Source: Hyaloscypha bicolor E
Lineage: Eukaryota > Ascomycota > Leotiomycetes > Helotiales > Hyaloscyphaceae
Length of the DNA: 64,000 nt
Assembly (NCBI RefSeq): GCF_002865645.1
Contig: NW_020194518.1
Coordinates: forward strand, 124,001 to 188,000
Reading direction: 5' to 3'
Part shown: positions 32,017 to 47,700 of the stretch, piece after piece
Layout of the letters: every line of letters starts with the position of its first letter
How positions within the stretch are numbered: position 1 is the stretch's first letter
Notes under the pieces: generated by a model
Seen by the model: only the letters and a program-made list of their open reading frames with translations
What the model was told of the DNA's origin: nothing
Database searches by the model: none
Program-made: the position numbers and the translations under genes

Positions 32017-35000
32017 TTATGATGTAGATGATGTGGCTTGCGCCGTGGGAGTTGATGCCCCCGTCAATGACTCTGGCTTCTTTTCATAACGAATGGGCTT
32101 CAGACCGTTGCTCTTATAGTATAACATAACGTCTGCACCTCCCTTCCAAACATGAGCTCGAAGAGTAGCGAGGCTCATCGTGATGGGCAATTTCTTGGCC
32201 CTGTCAGAAATATTCCTCAAGTTGGGATAAGCACTCACTTGATCATAACAATAAAGTTCCAGGTAATCCTCTGGGCGCAGAGCATCAAGCTCCGGACTCT
32301 CTGGAGCCGCCTCAATGCGTTCCGCGACATAAGCTAGGATTTTCTTCACTCGAAGCATCCTATTGGCATTCAAACGAGAGTTTCCGTCTGGACCAGCGAT
32401 GCTTGGTAGGAGGTCTTGCCAAGGCTGCAACACGAATGAGACCTTGATTGGCTCCTTGAATGGAATTTTGTTCTAATGCGTTATTAGTTAATGATCAAAT
32501 CGATATGGGGTGGGAGACTTACTCTGAGGAGAAGATCGCCAAGCCACATTGGAGCCCGTTCTTCTATCAGACTTGCATCTTCTCCAACAGTAGCGACTGT
32601 CCCCCTGTACAGGTCTGCACTTCCACCGGACGTTTCTTCTTGGATAATGACAGTCGTCATTGGTGGCGGCTTTAGGACTGGGGTCTCGTTTGGAAGACTT
32701 GGGGTAATACCACTCTCCAGCTTTTGGTCTGGATTTTCCTGCAGAGCCTTCTCATACTCATTTCTAATCTTCTGCACAATGCCAAAGAAACTATCATCGA
32801 CCTCTTTCTCCTTCTCTCCATTTTCAGACGTCTCTGAGCCATCTTCAACTTTCTCATCAACAACGACGGGCTTCTCCGTATTGGTTGATGCTGAACGTCC
32901 CAGTTTTTTGCTTCCGAATGACATACCCATGCGGAATTTCTTCCCGAAGAGAGTATTGCCATCTTTGCCATTTGTCTCTTTGTCCGCGTCTGAAGGCGAT
33001 TTTGGGGGTTTCTCGTCGTGCTGTGGCTCTACAGGAGTAGCAGCTGGTTTTGAAGTGCCCTCAGATGGAAGAGGTGCACTGGAAAAATAATCTCCCGTTC
33101 TCTCGGCTGACGTCCGGCTTGTATCAGAGGTAAGTTTATCCAAAGGAGCACCATCTTCCGGAACTCCAGGGAGATGGTTCAGTGGAGCTGGGGTCGCAAC
33201 TCCGATGCCCATACCGGGCGTCATCGGCCACGAGTTTCCATTGGCTCGAGGAGTACTAGCAGAAGCACCGATTTCTGACCAACTACCGGCTGGTATCTGA
33301 ATAGAAGTAGGCGCACCCGCACGTTGGCCGCCCTTGTTCATTTTATCGTTAAGCTCTTTGCGGTAGACTTCATCCCTCTTTATCATCTCATCAATGAGAT
33401 TAGAGAATATATGCCGCAGTATCCACTTCCCCAGATTGACTGGAATTTTGGTTAGCATAATCCTGTATGAAGTTGGGTCACAAATTGAAAGACGTTACTG
33501 CGCTGATCTTCACGAAATTCGACAGGCTCCTCGACTTGAAGCTCGTCCGCATACATCTCGGCATCGAAGCAGTTATACGCCTCCAGGACTACAGCGAGCC
33601 GTCCAGTGCGAGTATCTATGGAGCACCAAGGGGCAACTGCTTCCAGCGTATTGATTTCTGGCTCGACGTCTTCGAGATGCCGCTTCCCAAATGACTGAAC
33701 CGGTATACACTTTAAAAGTCAGCAGAGGCATCCAATCTATTTTAGCAAGTCTTACACGTAATAAATCCCAGAGCAGCACATCTCCAGCAGTATCCAGCGT
33801 CAGAGCACGTCGACGATCATTGAGAAGTTTGTGCTTGACCAGCCCATGCTGGCCCTCGATGGTCTCCTCTGGTAACGCATGTATTGGGACAATGATGCCA
33901 ATATCTGGATCTACAATTATCTCGGATCCTTTTCGAGCACCACTAAGAGCCGAGTAACTAGCGGCAGCCTCAGAATCCCTTATAGCGGGCGCTGGAAAAC
34001 TTGCAGTATTCGAAATTCTCAAAACCGATTGTGCTGATATTTCCTTCTTTGACTGACCACTGGCGAGAGGGGGTGATAGATGTTTAGGCCTCGACGCAGC
34101 GCTCGATACACGATGGTGTCTGTAAGCTTCCGGTAATTGGATATCCGCTCCAGTGTCCACATTCGCCCATCGATTTATGGAAGAACTTGATGTCGCCGTC
34201 CAAATGTAATCTCCGCATGCAATAACTTTATTAACCCCCTCATTTTCCTGAGCAACAGCAAGGGAAAGCCCATCGTCCATCTCACCGAGAGTTCCCCGAA
34301 CATCGGTCTTGACCACCAACCCAGATCTGTCACTGCTGTAGAAAATTCCTAGCTGGGGATCATCGGAATAGAGAGACCACACACTATCGTTGTGCATTGT
34401 TAATGTATGCATGCACCGTCCCGCAGTAACACTCCAGACTTTAACAGTCTGGTCTGAGCTGGCAGTCATGATGGTATCTCCGGTCTCATTTATCAGAATA
34501 TCTCTGATGTTATCCGTATGGCCAACGAACTTGGTAATTCGTTTCCCCGATCGCGGATCCCATAGTCGAACAATGGATTCTGGTCCTCCACTTGCAAGAA
34601 TGGTTCGGCTCACACTCAATGCATAAACTGAGCCTTTCTCACTCTTTTCTTCGTCTCCGACTTCGATTTCAAGCTTTTTCCCTGCTCCATTTAGATCCCA
34701 AAGGCAGATACGTCGATCAAGTCCTCCAGAAGCAACCCAATCCGCAGAAGAGTTGGGTGTCGCGATACGCTTGACGTAGTCGGCATGCTGCCCGATTGTC
34801 TGTGGAGCCTCCGATTCATTCGAAAGTGGCCGCCATACTCTGACAGTCAGGTCAGACGATGCTGATACTAAAGCGGTATTGTTCTGCGCGAGGACAATGT
34901 CGTTCACCCAATGTGTATGTGCCTGTGTTTGTGCGCGGAAAGTGGTCGAGGTCTCGGTCTTGGAACTCGAGTCTGAGGGAGGATCTTCTGGCGAGTCGAA

Positions 35001-35325
35001 GGGATTTTCAGAGGGTATCGAGCTTTTCAGGTCAAGATTGAGATTCCACGCGCAAATGGCACCATCTCTTCCTCCCGAGTATCTATATTCTGGTCAACCC
35101 AAGGGTCTGGAGGGACCCCACCTTTCTGCGCAGCAAGCCGACTGAAGTTGTCAACTTACAAAATTGACTGTTCGCTGTCTACCGCAAGACCGTTCACTCC
35201 TAATCTATGGCCGCCTGGGGAGTTTGCAAGAGGCAGGACTTTTTGAACTGTGAGCGATGGCTGGTTCGGTGATCAGGGAGTCTCTCACCATAGCTGATTC
35301 GTTGTCTTGCCTTCTTATGGGCCAT
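32017..35325 (-). CDS. WDR48: WDR48/Bun107-type WD40 protein with DUF3337
   Basis: Six exons on the minus strand: 35325-35289, 35247-35160, 35082-33756, 33709-33499, 33439-32523 and 32472-32017, giving 1,011 residues. WD40 repeats begin at about residue 25 and run to about 300 ([37 protein letters not shown]). The C-terminal half carries the DUF3337 region ([24 protein letters not shown], then [10 protein letters not shown]). In other fungi and animals such proteins bind and activate USP1/USP12/Ubp9-type deubiquitinases. Between these is a long Ser/Pro-rich linker. All splice borders are GT-AG, and the 37-nt first exon is set by the [12 protein letters not shown] opening. Confidence 0.92.
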
Positions 35326-35848
35326 AGCCACTACCAACTCGAGCAATCATACGGATTGGGGTCGATAAAAGTACAAGCTGGTTGCACGGCTATGCATGTA
35401 AGGTTGGACAGTTGAGTTTGAGATGGGTCGAAGTGTGTCTTGGAGATGCACTGAGAGCTTCCCCCATTGCGGATGGATGCCCCCGCCTGCCGCTAGCCGC
35501 CTTAGCCCAAACTTTTAGCTTCTCCTTTGGGCACTAGGAACGAGAACGGGTTAGGCGGATCAATGACAGGGGCGTCTGGAGTATGATTGTCCAGCAATAT
35601 CAAGGTCTTTGCTTTTACTCCTCACAGTGCAGAGATTGTATGGAGTAAGGATGGTACTCGAGTAAATCTTCAATTCATGAGCATATCATTGAGATTTCAT
35701 TGTGCCCCTCTCCAGGTCTTCACATCAGAGAGCAGCATGCTTCTCCCTTTCTGATGCAGTAGTACAAAACCCGCATTACGCGGTAAACAAATAGGTATCT
35801 TTCCACGCGCGCCATAGCCCCAAACGCCGCCAGAATGCTATACTCCTC
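35326..35848. other. Intergenic region
   Basis: WDR48 promoter on one side and SUMO-protease 3' flank on the other. No gene is seen. Confidence 0.4.
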
Positions 35849-37578
35849 CTAATAAAGCAGACCCCATTTATCCCATGCAAAGTCCCCTGTAAAGCCTCGG
35901 TTGAGCAACACCGCTGCGATGTTCCTCCGTTGTAGTTCCATATCCCGTTCCTCGTAACACGAAGTGTCAATTCCCACAGCAACACAAAGAGCATTCGTGC
36001 ACACAAACACGCCGCAATCATAACCGTTGGTCTGTCGAGCACATGCCGTCCTGGGTTCGGTCCACTCCTCCGCATGATATAACCCCCCAAGCTGGTGCTG
36101 GAGCCAAGCACGCATCTGGGAGATGAAAGTCTGTGGCCTACCTCCCATGCTATCAAAATATTCAATGGTCTTGGCAACAGGCCGAACAACGCCCATTGTC
36201 CAATGACTTCCCTGGCAGATGGGAACAAAGACCGAATCCACCTCCAGTAACTTCTCTCCCGGTGCCTTTTTCCTCTTCATAAGGCGGTCTGTGCCCTGCG
36301 GGCCCTTTTTCCTCAAGTTTTCGTAGAAGAAACTGTTGTGTGCTATGAATTTGGGAACAGTGCTGGCTGGTTCGCCGAACTCTTGCCCCTTCGCAGCTGC
36401 ATCGTCGTTGGCTGCCTGCACAATCCATTCAACATACGAGTTGATAATTTCATCATTCAGCCAGGCATGGCGGCCCAGTAGAGTTCGGAAGTCTTTCAGC
36501 CGAAGTTCGGTTCCTTCCATAGATTTGGTGATGACTTGGTGCTGATTGTTCATAGCTTCCGCCTCGTAGACCAAGAAATCCCACTTCGTATCCAGGGGTT
36601 GAATAAGCGGCCTTAACGGGCTTCGACGATTTAGTCGACGCTCTTTTGCTCTGCGCAAAGCAGCTTCTAGTGCCTGGCGTTTATGTTCCTGTGCTTTCTC
36701 ATCCCGAATTGAACCCCCGAGTGATGAAGTGGGTAAATCGTGCTTATCAAGAAGCAAGTCGGTCATTCGCTGCTCAATACTCATGTTTTCCGTGGGCTCT
36801 AGAGACCGAAACCCCCCCCGCGGCAGCGAGTCCGGTGTTCGTGGACGCCGCGCCGACGAAGTTCGAAAGGCATATCGGCCATGATTTGGGATCTGGCCTG
36901 GTATTGACTCCAATGATTCTGGAGCGCTTGGCGACTGTGACGGATCAGAGTGCCGTCGATGTAATATACTTTGATTCCCACCCTCTTCCACTGATGCTTC
37001 TGGTGTTCTTGCAACTACTGGTGCTCGAATCGCTCCCGGTTTTTTGAAGTAAGAGTCTAGACTTGGAGGAGACCAGAAATCATCGATATGCTGGCGAAGC
37101 TCCCTGTGGCCGTCAATTCCCTCGAAGTCCAATGTTCCCCGGCCACCTTTTCGGCGTGTATCAACCTCAGACTTGGATCTGGTCGCCGTTTGCTTGGGTC
37201 GCCGTGTCTTCTGGCGCTTCAACGTGGTCTCGCCGTCGGCTCTAGGCTCAGCAGATTGTACGTGGCCTTTGGCTGCAACGACTAGAAACCCATCAGTGAT
37301 CTAAACACGTGTGGGTATTCGGGCTACTCACCATCCACCGTTTCATAAGTCATGGTCGAGTATGTAGGAGGGGGCTGAAAGAAGCCTTGGAACAGGTCCG
37401 TCCACCACTTCCAAGCCTTAACAAGGTTTAAGGAGAGATCAAACATGGCCATGGGTGCTTGGATAGGCTGGGGGTGTCAGCGCGATTCCTCCAATACCGA
37501 TCAGTGATGCACTACCTCGATGACGGCAACGGAGCTCCTCGTCAGCTGCTCTTCGGCTTTGCGCTTGAGGCTGGTCAT
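35849..37578 (-). CDS. Ulp1/SENP-type SUMO protease (peptidase C48)
   Basis: Three exons on the minus strand, 37578-37516, 37467-37332 and 37281-35849, give 543 residues. The C48 cysteine-protease domain fills the last 220 residues: H in G-S-H-W-T-M-G-V, D in Y-F-D-S-M-G-G, and the nucleophile Cys at about 489 in G-Y-D-C-G-V-F-V. The substrate-binding W-L-N-D-E-I-I-N-S-Y appears at the domain start. Such enzymes mature SUMO and remove it from targets, often at the nuclear pore or nucleus. The N-terminal 300 residues are basic, Ser/Pro-rich and probably carry localisation signals. A short hydrophobic/aromatic stretch (A-W-K-W-W-T-D-L-F) lies at about 38-46. The first two exons are supported by frame and splice sites only. 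Confidence 0.88.
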
Positions 37579-38076
37579 TTCGAGAAATGGGTCCAGCGAC
37601 GTGAATTATCAGGTGAAGTGAACATCGAGCGTTAGAAGATGAGAATTCGTTTGTGGCATCGATGTTTGTGGATGGAATTGATGTTCCGCGATGTCAAGTA
37701 AAGAAGGAGGCGGGTTTGAGCGTGCGCTGATAAGATTTCCAGGTCACAGGGGTCACTTAGCGCCCCATTAGCGCCAACCTTAATTGTTCCAACAAGCAAG
37801 CACGTAGGCAATGTCTCCGAGTCCACAATGTCAAGATTCAATGACAGATTCTGCTCATTTCAAACCCGAATATCGTAAACGCTGTCGTTTGGCGAAGGTG
37901 GCATTGTGCATTCAAACCACAAAAAAGTGGCATGAAAAGTGAAGCCCCAACAAATAGCCTCATGACGAAAGCTCAGGTGCCTGGGTACTGTCAATGTCAC
38001 AACGTAAAGCAAGAGTGAATGCCCCAGAATCATCCGCAATGTTCAAATTACTCTGTTCAAAAATAATACTATTTCT
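37579..38076. other. Intergenic region
   Basis: SUMO-protease promoter and 3' flank of the monooxygenase. Nothing else is seen. Confidence 0.4.
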
Positions 38077-40136
<2,060 letters not shown>

Positions 40137-41653
40137 CCTGTGAGTTAGCGAAGAAATCTGTAAGAGATGGCCTGCAATCTGAGTGTAGTCAAATAGCTTT
40201 GGAATATACCACGACAAGAATTGAGGTATCTGCGCAGAAGAAGCTGCTGTGATCAATGGGAAAGAAAGAGAAGACGGAAGGGAAAGGGAAGCTCTGCATG
40301 CTTAAAAATACAGGAGTGGACGAAACTCGGAGTCCACCTTGACGTTATCGTGCCTCGGCCGCCTGGGTTTTAGCTTTACCGCCGGACACATCCTGGAGCA
40401 GCCCCAAGTCCTCGTACAGTAGTAGTTGAAACCCGGATCTTCATGTCGGGAGCTGCAAACGCGGGGTTCACCAGTTGGTGTGGTCGTTGGTGGCGGATTT
40501 CGCGTCGCGGCAAAATGGACGGCTTTCCAAGAACGAGCAAACCCCTGCAAGTTTGGCCGCTTCGGGGAAGGGGTCTGATGTGACAGGACTGACGTCCCTT
40601 GCAAGAGCCGATCATCATGCCGAATATGGACACGTCTCAACCTCGCAATACTGCAGCAAACCTTGACGTTGAGAACTTTTTATCTCGAACCTGCGTCGAA
40701 CTTCAGCGAACCTTGCTCGTACGAGGTTGACCCTCGGAGACATCCCGGGCTCCAGGGGAGCCAGGTGATGACCAACAATGAGGAGTGCTTACAACGCACG
40801 TTTCCATTTCTCAGCCAGATATGTTGATCAAGATTCTCGTTCCGTGAAAAGCTCTGCAGTAGCAGATTTGCCTCCATATTCTCTCTCCAGTGTGCCGTGA
40901 TTGGGCGCCGTTGAAAGTCGCAGCTTTGCCTCCGGGCTACTTTCAAGGCGCCCCCAGCATGCCAGATCTCGTTCCAAGCTGGTCTTGTTGCCACCGGGCA
41001 TCCTCGAGTCGTTGCATGAGCCTTACGGAAGTTCGGTGCCGCAACTCCGGTTCCCGGAAGCTTTGGGACTTGATACGGGCGTTGCCTTTGTGCGTTGTGA
41101 ACTTCCTCTCTTTCCTGCTTAGGCTGGCCTGTTTGAAAGATGAATCCATTCGTGTGAGGTGCCATTTCGCTGGCAATGCCGTTCCTGCCCCGGAATGGGA
41201 ACAAATCCCGTCGAATTTTCCAAAGCTGGGGAATCTTGAACGTTCTGAAGCCTCTCCTGCTTTGCTCTGTTGAATATGTGGTTTGTCTTGCACATCCTTT
41301 CAAAAACGGAGCAGCTCTGCCCAGAAGTGGTCTCGATCCAAGTGACCAAGGTTTGAGGACTGGGTGTCCTCCAAATGTCCTACAAGAAATGGGAAGATAA
41401 GAAATGGGTGCGCTATGCCTCCAATGACTGCACCTTAGAGGCTTGCGAATTTGGGGATATTTAGAAGTCGGAACATGCACGTGGCATGGTGAATACTATG
41501 AGAGAAGACTCGGAGTTTCTCCAGCAGCCGTCATCTCGCCGCGTTTGCCGCTGCAAATTTATCCCTCTCCAAAACCATAAACACATACACAATAGCGGAG
41601 AACAATATGAACCAATAGGTACTGTGCAAATATATCAGCACTGGTAGCTTCAA
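40137..41653. other. Intergenic, 1.5 kb
   Basis: Contains the monooxygenase promoter. A 266-codon minus-strand frame (41480-40680) is open but has mixed, low-complexity-free composition with no family motif; it is discussed under rejected items. No repeat is recognised. Confidence 0.4.
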
Positions 41654-43800
41654 ATGGATATAGATCAAGATCCTGATCGAAGTCTTCCTTCTTCTCCACC
41701 CAAACCTTTACGCATCCGCAAACAGCCCAGCCCAGTCCGAGTCTCACGACCTCGACATCCTAGTAAGGACAACAAGACGCCCAAGCATTCGAGCAACCCT
41801 AGCTATCCCCCGAGGACATCTTCTCTACGCAGAGACAACGACACGGCCGCCGCTGGCGACGTCAATTGTCGCGAAAAGATCCACAGTCGCCAAAGAGGCA
41901 AGCATTCCTCCACTGGTCGGCCAACACAATCAAGCGTGGCGTCCACCAGTATCTTTGGTCCTTCCATCGGCGGTTCTGCAGCGCGATCAACCGTATCGAG
42001 CTACAAAGAGCGGTATCTCTCTGGCTCCACAGATATTATCGGCGACTTCGTCCCAGTCAGTGCTGATATGGCTCTTCCAACTCGCAAAGCGGAGCACCAG
42101 ACTGGGTTTTCTGACACGTAAGGTTCTCAACAAAGTGTAACTGGTTAGCTGTCTAACATTATTTAGAGCATCTGGGATTAGCAGAGCTGAACGCATCATT
42201 AATCCGTATGAGTTCGAGCCTGGCACCCCCTATGTGATGAAGGACGCCCGTCAAACTACACGCGTCATCAACCCATATGAGTTCGAGCCTGGCACCCCCC
42301 GTGTGATTGAGGACGTTCGTCAAACTACAATCTCAGACTTCATGGGCAACGACGATGCGGTACCCGGCACCAGGGCCCCTCACATGAAGAACTCTCGATC
42401 CGAAAACAATGCCATGTATATGACTCGAAAGCCTATTCCTCTTAACGATACACAACCAAAATCAAATAGTCATCACGCCATGTACAGAAGCGAGTCGTCT
42501 CCCCGTTTCAATGCTCGCCGATCCCCAGAACGACGCATCAGAACTCCGAGTCCGGACGTCTCTGCATACTATGCTGAAGATGAGTCTGCCTCTCCAACTC
42601 GCCGTGGTCGCTCCCAATCCAGAAAGGCAGTTGGCCGTGGCCACCTGTATGAGAATGGTGATACTATAGGTACACCAGCCCGCCAACTTCCTCCGGACAG
42701 CTATACAACTCAGGACTTTTGCTCTCCCTCCCACATCCTATCTCAAAGCCATAACCACCGACCTCCACCAAATTCGTCCTCCCCAAGCCGTCATATGACT
42801 AAATCACCAACAAGAATCCTTGGCGACGTCCCCGAGCGCGAGGAGTGTGACATCAAAATTAGTGACGCGGATTTATTAGCCAGCCCAACTTCAAGTACCG
42901 CCCAAAAGCGATCTCGTTCCCCAATGAAGAAGATGTTTGGCGAGCATGGCTGGCTTGGACGATCACCTGACGAGTTAGAGGCGGTAAAACTTAAGTCCAA
43001 GAAATCCTCTCTTGGTCGAAAGGAAAAGAGTTCCGTTATGGGAAAGCTTAGGACAAAGATTGGGGAACTGGTGAGTACTGTTACCATTATTCAGAAATCG
43101 TGTACTAACTACGAAACTACAGGCCGAGAAAGCAGATTTAAGTCCAACTAGCCGAGGTTCACGGCCTCACGACAAGCACCCAAAGGTCGCCGTTCTCTCT
43201 GTTTCTCTTGGGGCCCCAGAACAAGCCAGGATCTACATGGAGGTGGAGCTGATGCTCGTTCACACGGCTAATACCTTCCTCATGAATCAGTTCAGCCATG
43301 GCCGTATGGCGATGGACTCGATCAAGAAGACTGTGGACACGTGGAAGGCGAAAGGTCGACCCACCGTTCTGGAGTTCATGTATGACCAGGCAACTCAGCG
43401 CGATCTCGTTGCAGTCAATCAACACAGCCTACGCTTTTATGGAGAGAGAGCCAGCAACGCCGTTAGAATCAACGCAACGCTTTACAATTGGAGACAAGTT
43501 GCGAGCTTCATGGCTATACGCACATTTTGCGATGCGGACACCATCTTTCTGAAGTTGCTGTTTGACATTGAACAGATCCTCGAACTACTAGGTGCCCGAG
43601 AGCCGCTCTTGCTAAGGCTTCAACAAATTCGAGCCTCCGCCATTGAAACGATGCGAGCCGCCAGAGCTAATGATCTGGGTTTCACAGGAAGAGAGCCAAA
43701 ATGGAACAGCCAATCTTCAAACGACAGCTCGTCCAGGGGCCAGTCCTTAGATAATCCGTACGGCGGACTCAAACTTGTTCCAGAATCCTACAGAGGATAG
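41654..43800 (+). CDS. Conserved fungal hypothetical protein with internal duplication
   Basis: Exons 41654-42117, 42167-43070 and 43123-43800 encode 681 residues. The first 460 residues are Ser/Pro/Arg-rich and look disordered. They contain two adjacent copies of a 23-residue unit (N-P-Y-E-F-E-P-G-T-P) from a 69-bp tandem duplication at 42192-42329. After a basic stretch (K-S-K-K-S-S-L-G-R-K-E-K) comes a folded C-terminal part of about 200 residues, mostly helical by composition, including A-N-T-F-L-M-N-Q-F-S-H-G-R, L-Y-N-W-R-Q-V-A-S-F and F-D-I-E-Q-I-L-E-L-L. I do not recognise this domain. No signal peptide or membrane helix is seen. It is probably a regulated scaffold-like protein, but that is only a reading of its composition. 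Confidence 0.8.
42192..42329 (+). repeat. Tandem duplication of 69 bp inside a coding exon
   Basis: Units 42192-42260 and 42261-42329 are in direct tandem, 69 bp (23 codons) each, and keep the frame. Differences are mostly at third codon positions or conservative, so both copies appear to be under coding constraint. Confidence 0.9.
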
Positions 43801-44762
43801 CACTCTAAGCCTCCCAAAACTCAGCAGTTTGTATGAACGTTCTGTATGATTAAAAATTCTTTCGTTTCGCTTCAGAGCACATTTTACTTGGTCAAGCTTT
43901 GGCAGATGTTGACGGTCCGATCCTCAGGGTTTCAATTTCCTAGGTACCTGTTGGTTGGCCAGCCTACTGCAGGAAGATCCAGACTCGATTGGGGCTGGAA
44001 GCTCATATCTCCATGATGACCGATTGGTCTCATTCTTTCAACCTCCAAAAGATATCCTCCTCTCCTACTTCCCCTAAGTTGTCTTTCGATTTCATTTCTC
44101 TTTCCAACTCTTCACAACAGCCAGATCGCTTGGGCGCAATTGCCTCCTCAATGGGAGGCGTTTTCTGCGTCGGGTTATCCGTCCCTCCTTTCCCATCATG
44201 TACTTGTAGTCTAATGCAAAAATTAAAATTAAAAATCCAACAAAGCTGCCTTCCAGTAGTCCAGGACTTCATTCAGGGGCCCAGGCTAAGGGTTAGTCAT
44301 GCATGTGATTGCGATTGCCCCTCGTGACGTCATCGCCATCGGAGGAAACCCCGAAGGCGTGGCTCGGCTGCGGCTGCTGTGGAACGTGGATCGCGGTTGC
44401 CTCACGCACAACGCGACAACACCTTTCCTCGATCGTGCCTGCCTGCCAGGTGGCCCGAAGAGCATCCAGGTCATTGTTCTGATGGACTCTTTCAGGCGAT
44501 TTCCATCTGCATCCCATCCACAACGCTTCCCCATCCATCCTCCCACGCTCCTCTTCCTCTCGCGGCAGTGAATTACATTTCTAGTCACAGGGCCATCGCT
44601 ATTCCACGCTTCACCCTTTGCTTTCAGTATCTCTTTCAACGCGACTAATTCCGCTGGGCGGGTACTTGTCTGCGCTTCTTTCTTGTGACATCTTTCCTCG
44701 CCTGCAGTAAGTCAAACACGGATTCTTTCTGGAGCGCTTGAGTTTAACGTCCTCAGACTACC
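43801..44762. other. Intergenic, promoter of the DDHD gene
   Basis: A 960-bp spacer with CT-rich stretches before the ATG at 44763. Short frames on both strands show no family features. Confidence 0.4.
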
Positions 44763-47700
44763 ATGTCTCAAGTCGCCCATACCTATGGACCAACATGCCG
44801 CCTGGCTCCGGCAGTCACCTTCTCTAGTTCAATAAGTGACGACGATATACCACCTCTCAAGGCTCAGTTCTTCTATGCCTCTCCCTCACCTATCGACGAT
44901 CCTCTCTCTGCAGCACCTACCCCTGCCAGCTCTGATTCCAAGTCAATAAAACACACTCCTCGACCGTTCTCGGCGTACGACCAGAGCGCTCTGGAAGAAG
45001 CGTGGTTGGGTCTTGGTTCTGGAACAGACAAAAAGAATCAACGGAGAGGCAAATCAGCATCTCCTGGCAAGGAGGATCGGAAGGGTGGAGGGAAGAGAGC
45101 CGACAAATCCTTGGGACACGATTCCGGCCCTGAATCACCACCGGAAGCTTGTGCATGCAAAAGAAGTCATTCATTGTGCAGGAACGGCCGGAACAAGTGC
45201 GATTGCCCAACATGCCCTCAAAACTCTGCGTTCGCTGAGGCATCTACCAGCACACGAGCATCTCCCAATGAATTGGGCAATTCCAACGATTCCAAGGACC
45301 CAAAGTTGTCGACGAAAGGGCAATCTTCCAGTCAAGCAAAGGAGGAAGACACCACCGAGGTATCAAGGGCTCAGCAGTCAGACGTAGGCCAAGACCAAGA
45401 TCCGAGAGGCTCGAAACGTGGCAACGGCACGTCGAAGGGCAAACGCAGAGCTGATCTCGAAGGCGTTGAGCCGGCTCGAGGAGACGGCGCTGATGACGAA
45501 TCAATCATCACGGAGTGCTCTGAATTGGTGGACAACAAGGAGCACGCGAGTTCTGAGAACCGTGAAGGCTCCGAACAAGACTTTTGCCCTGAGTTACAAA
45601 ACGATGCATCTCAAACAAAACCTGCAGAGACCACCGACAAGCACGCTGAGCCACAACCAGTCAGCTCGGATCGGTATGGCAAGAAGTCTTCTAAGAAACC
45701 AGGCAAGGTCACCATGGCTGAAACTGATATCAACATCCCGAAGAGCAGATCTTCGAAAAAGAAAGATAATTCTGATCTTTCACCCCAGTCTTCGGATGTT
45801 ATGCCAAGCAATGCTCCTGTCCAAGGCGGCGATGCTGGGACGACAGGTTTGCCATTCGTGAAATTGCCATCACGTGAAAATAGCCCCCAGCCATCAGAAC
45901 ACGACTGCGGCGGATCCAAAACAGCCAGCGAGGGACGCCGTAATGCTGACAGAATCCCTCGACGGTCCAACGAGCGAGAATCATCTGAGACGGAAACTAT
46001 ACAAGTCCATGGATGCAAGGCACATAAAAACATCAAGGATCAAGTGGATGTCCCTGTGGGAGTCTCGAGACTACATTTGGTTCAGCTGCCTTCTTTGCAG
46101 ATGAAGCCTATTTACTGGTCGCCAGTCCATGATATATGTGCCGTCACTCGAGGTACTTGGTTTTACAAAGACACAATGTATCCTGTGGAACCAGCGGTAG
46201 CCAATCAGTTGGAGTCTGGATACAGAGAACTCAGACCATGGTCCCAAACATGGAATGATGAGCTCAACAGTGCCATCGAGGTTGGTGCAGCTGGTGAGGA
46301 GAAGATAGCACATCGCCTCTGGCCAGAAGATGCAAAGCAGAAACCCAGCTCGCACAAAGGCGCAGAGCATCACCCTCTGTCAAACGATCCGTACTGTGCT
46401 GCGATTTGTTTACATGGAGAAGCGGCTGCCGAAGGATCCATCGATCCTGATGATGTGGATAAGAAAACCTCGGGCCCAAATGCCATAGTGAAGAGGTATT
46501 CTAAGTCACAAGTTATCTACAAGGATGCTCACAATGCGTTCATATTGAAGACAAATCTTCAGCCTTCAGCATATTACGGCCGAAAGCCACTGCAGAAGAT
46601 CAGAAGGGGCAACACCGTCGGTATCCATGTCGTCAGAGGATTTGACTGGAAAGCCTGGGAGAAGCTTCATCTTTCCAAAAAGACGACTGCATCGAAAAAG
46701 GCGGAAGAGAATGCATCCATCTCTGGTGATGCAGATGCCAGGAAAGGGAACGCTTGTGCGGCTTGCAGAGCACAGGAAGAGCGATGCAGCGTCACGGATC
46801 TGATCTTCGTCATCCATGGGATTGGCCAGAAACTTTCCGAGAGTATGGAGAGCTTTCACTTTACTCATGCCATCAACGCATTCCGGCGATCGATTAATGT
46901 CGAACTTGAGAATGAAGCCGTCCAACGTGTGCTTAGAAAGGACCTCGGTGGAGCTATGGTACTGCCCATAAACTGGCGATCCAGAGTGTCCTTCGATGAA
47001 GCTGCGCCGAAGAAAACCGGTGACAAAATCGGAGAGGGTGTAGATTTCTCTATGAAGGACATAACTCCAACAACAATCCCAGCTGTCAGAGACTTCATCG
47101 AAAAGGTTATGCTCGATATCCCGTATTGGATGTCCATTCACAAGCCGAAAATGATACAAGCAGTCATCAGTGAGGCCAATCGAGTATACCGCCTATGGTG
47201 CAAAAATAATCCCGAGTTCCACAATAAAGGCAGGGTCCATATCATTGCTCATTCGCTTGGCAGTGCTATGGCCCTCGACATTCTGAGCAACCAACCAACA
47301 TCTCTTCCGAAGTTCGACCCAAATAGCAAGAAGATGAACATCAAGTGCTTCGATTTCCGAACCACCAACCTCTTCTTCTGTGGTAGCCCAGCGGGTTTCT
47401 TCTTGTATCTCGAAAAGGGTTGCCTGCTCCCGCGGAGAGGTCACAATAAACCTGGGGCTGAGTATGGTGATGAGCAGGACAAAGCTATTGTCGGTAATGT
47501 CGGCACATTTGGGTGTCTGGCGGTGGATAATGTGTACAACATCATACATCCTGAAGATCCTATTGCCTATCAAATCAACGCCACCGTCGATCCTCAGTAT
47601 GCAGCAAGCTTGAAAAGAGCACAGGTTCCCAGTGCCACGACCGGTTTCTTTGAGAGCATTGGTAACGCTGTGATGTCAATCGCAGGCGCTTCCTCTTCAA

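Noticed and set aside
40680..41480. 266-codon open frame on the minus strand between the monooxygenase and the 681-aa hypothetical
   Set aside because: It has no domain, no consistent composition and overlaps other long frames in the same region; it reads like chance in a moderately GC-rich spacer. A transcript would change this view.
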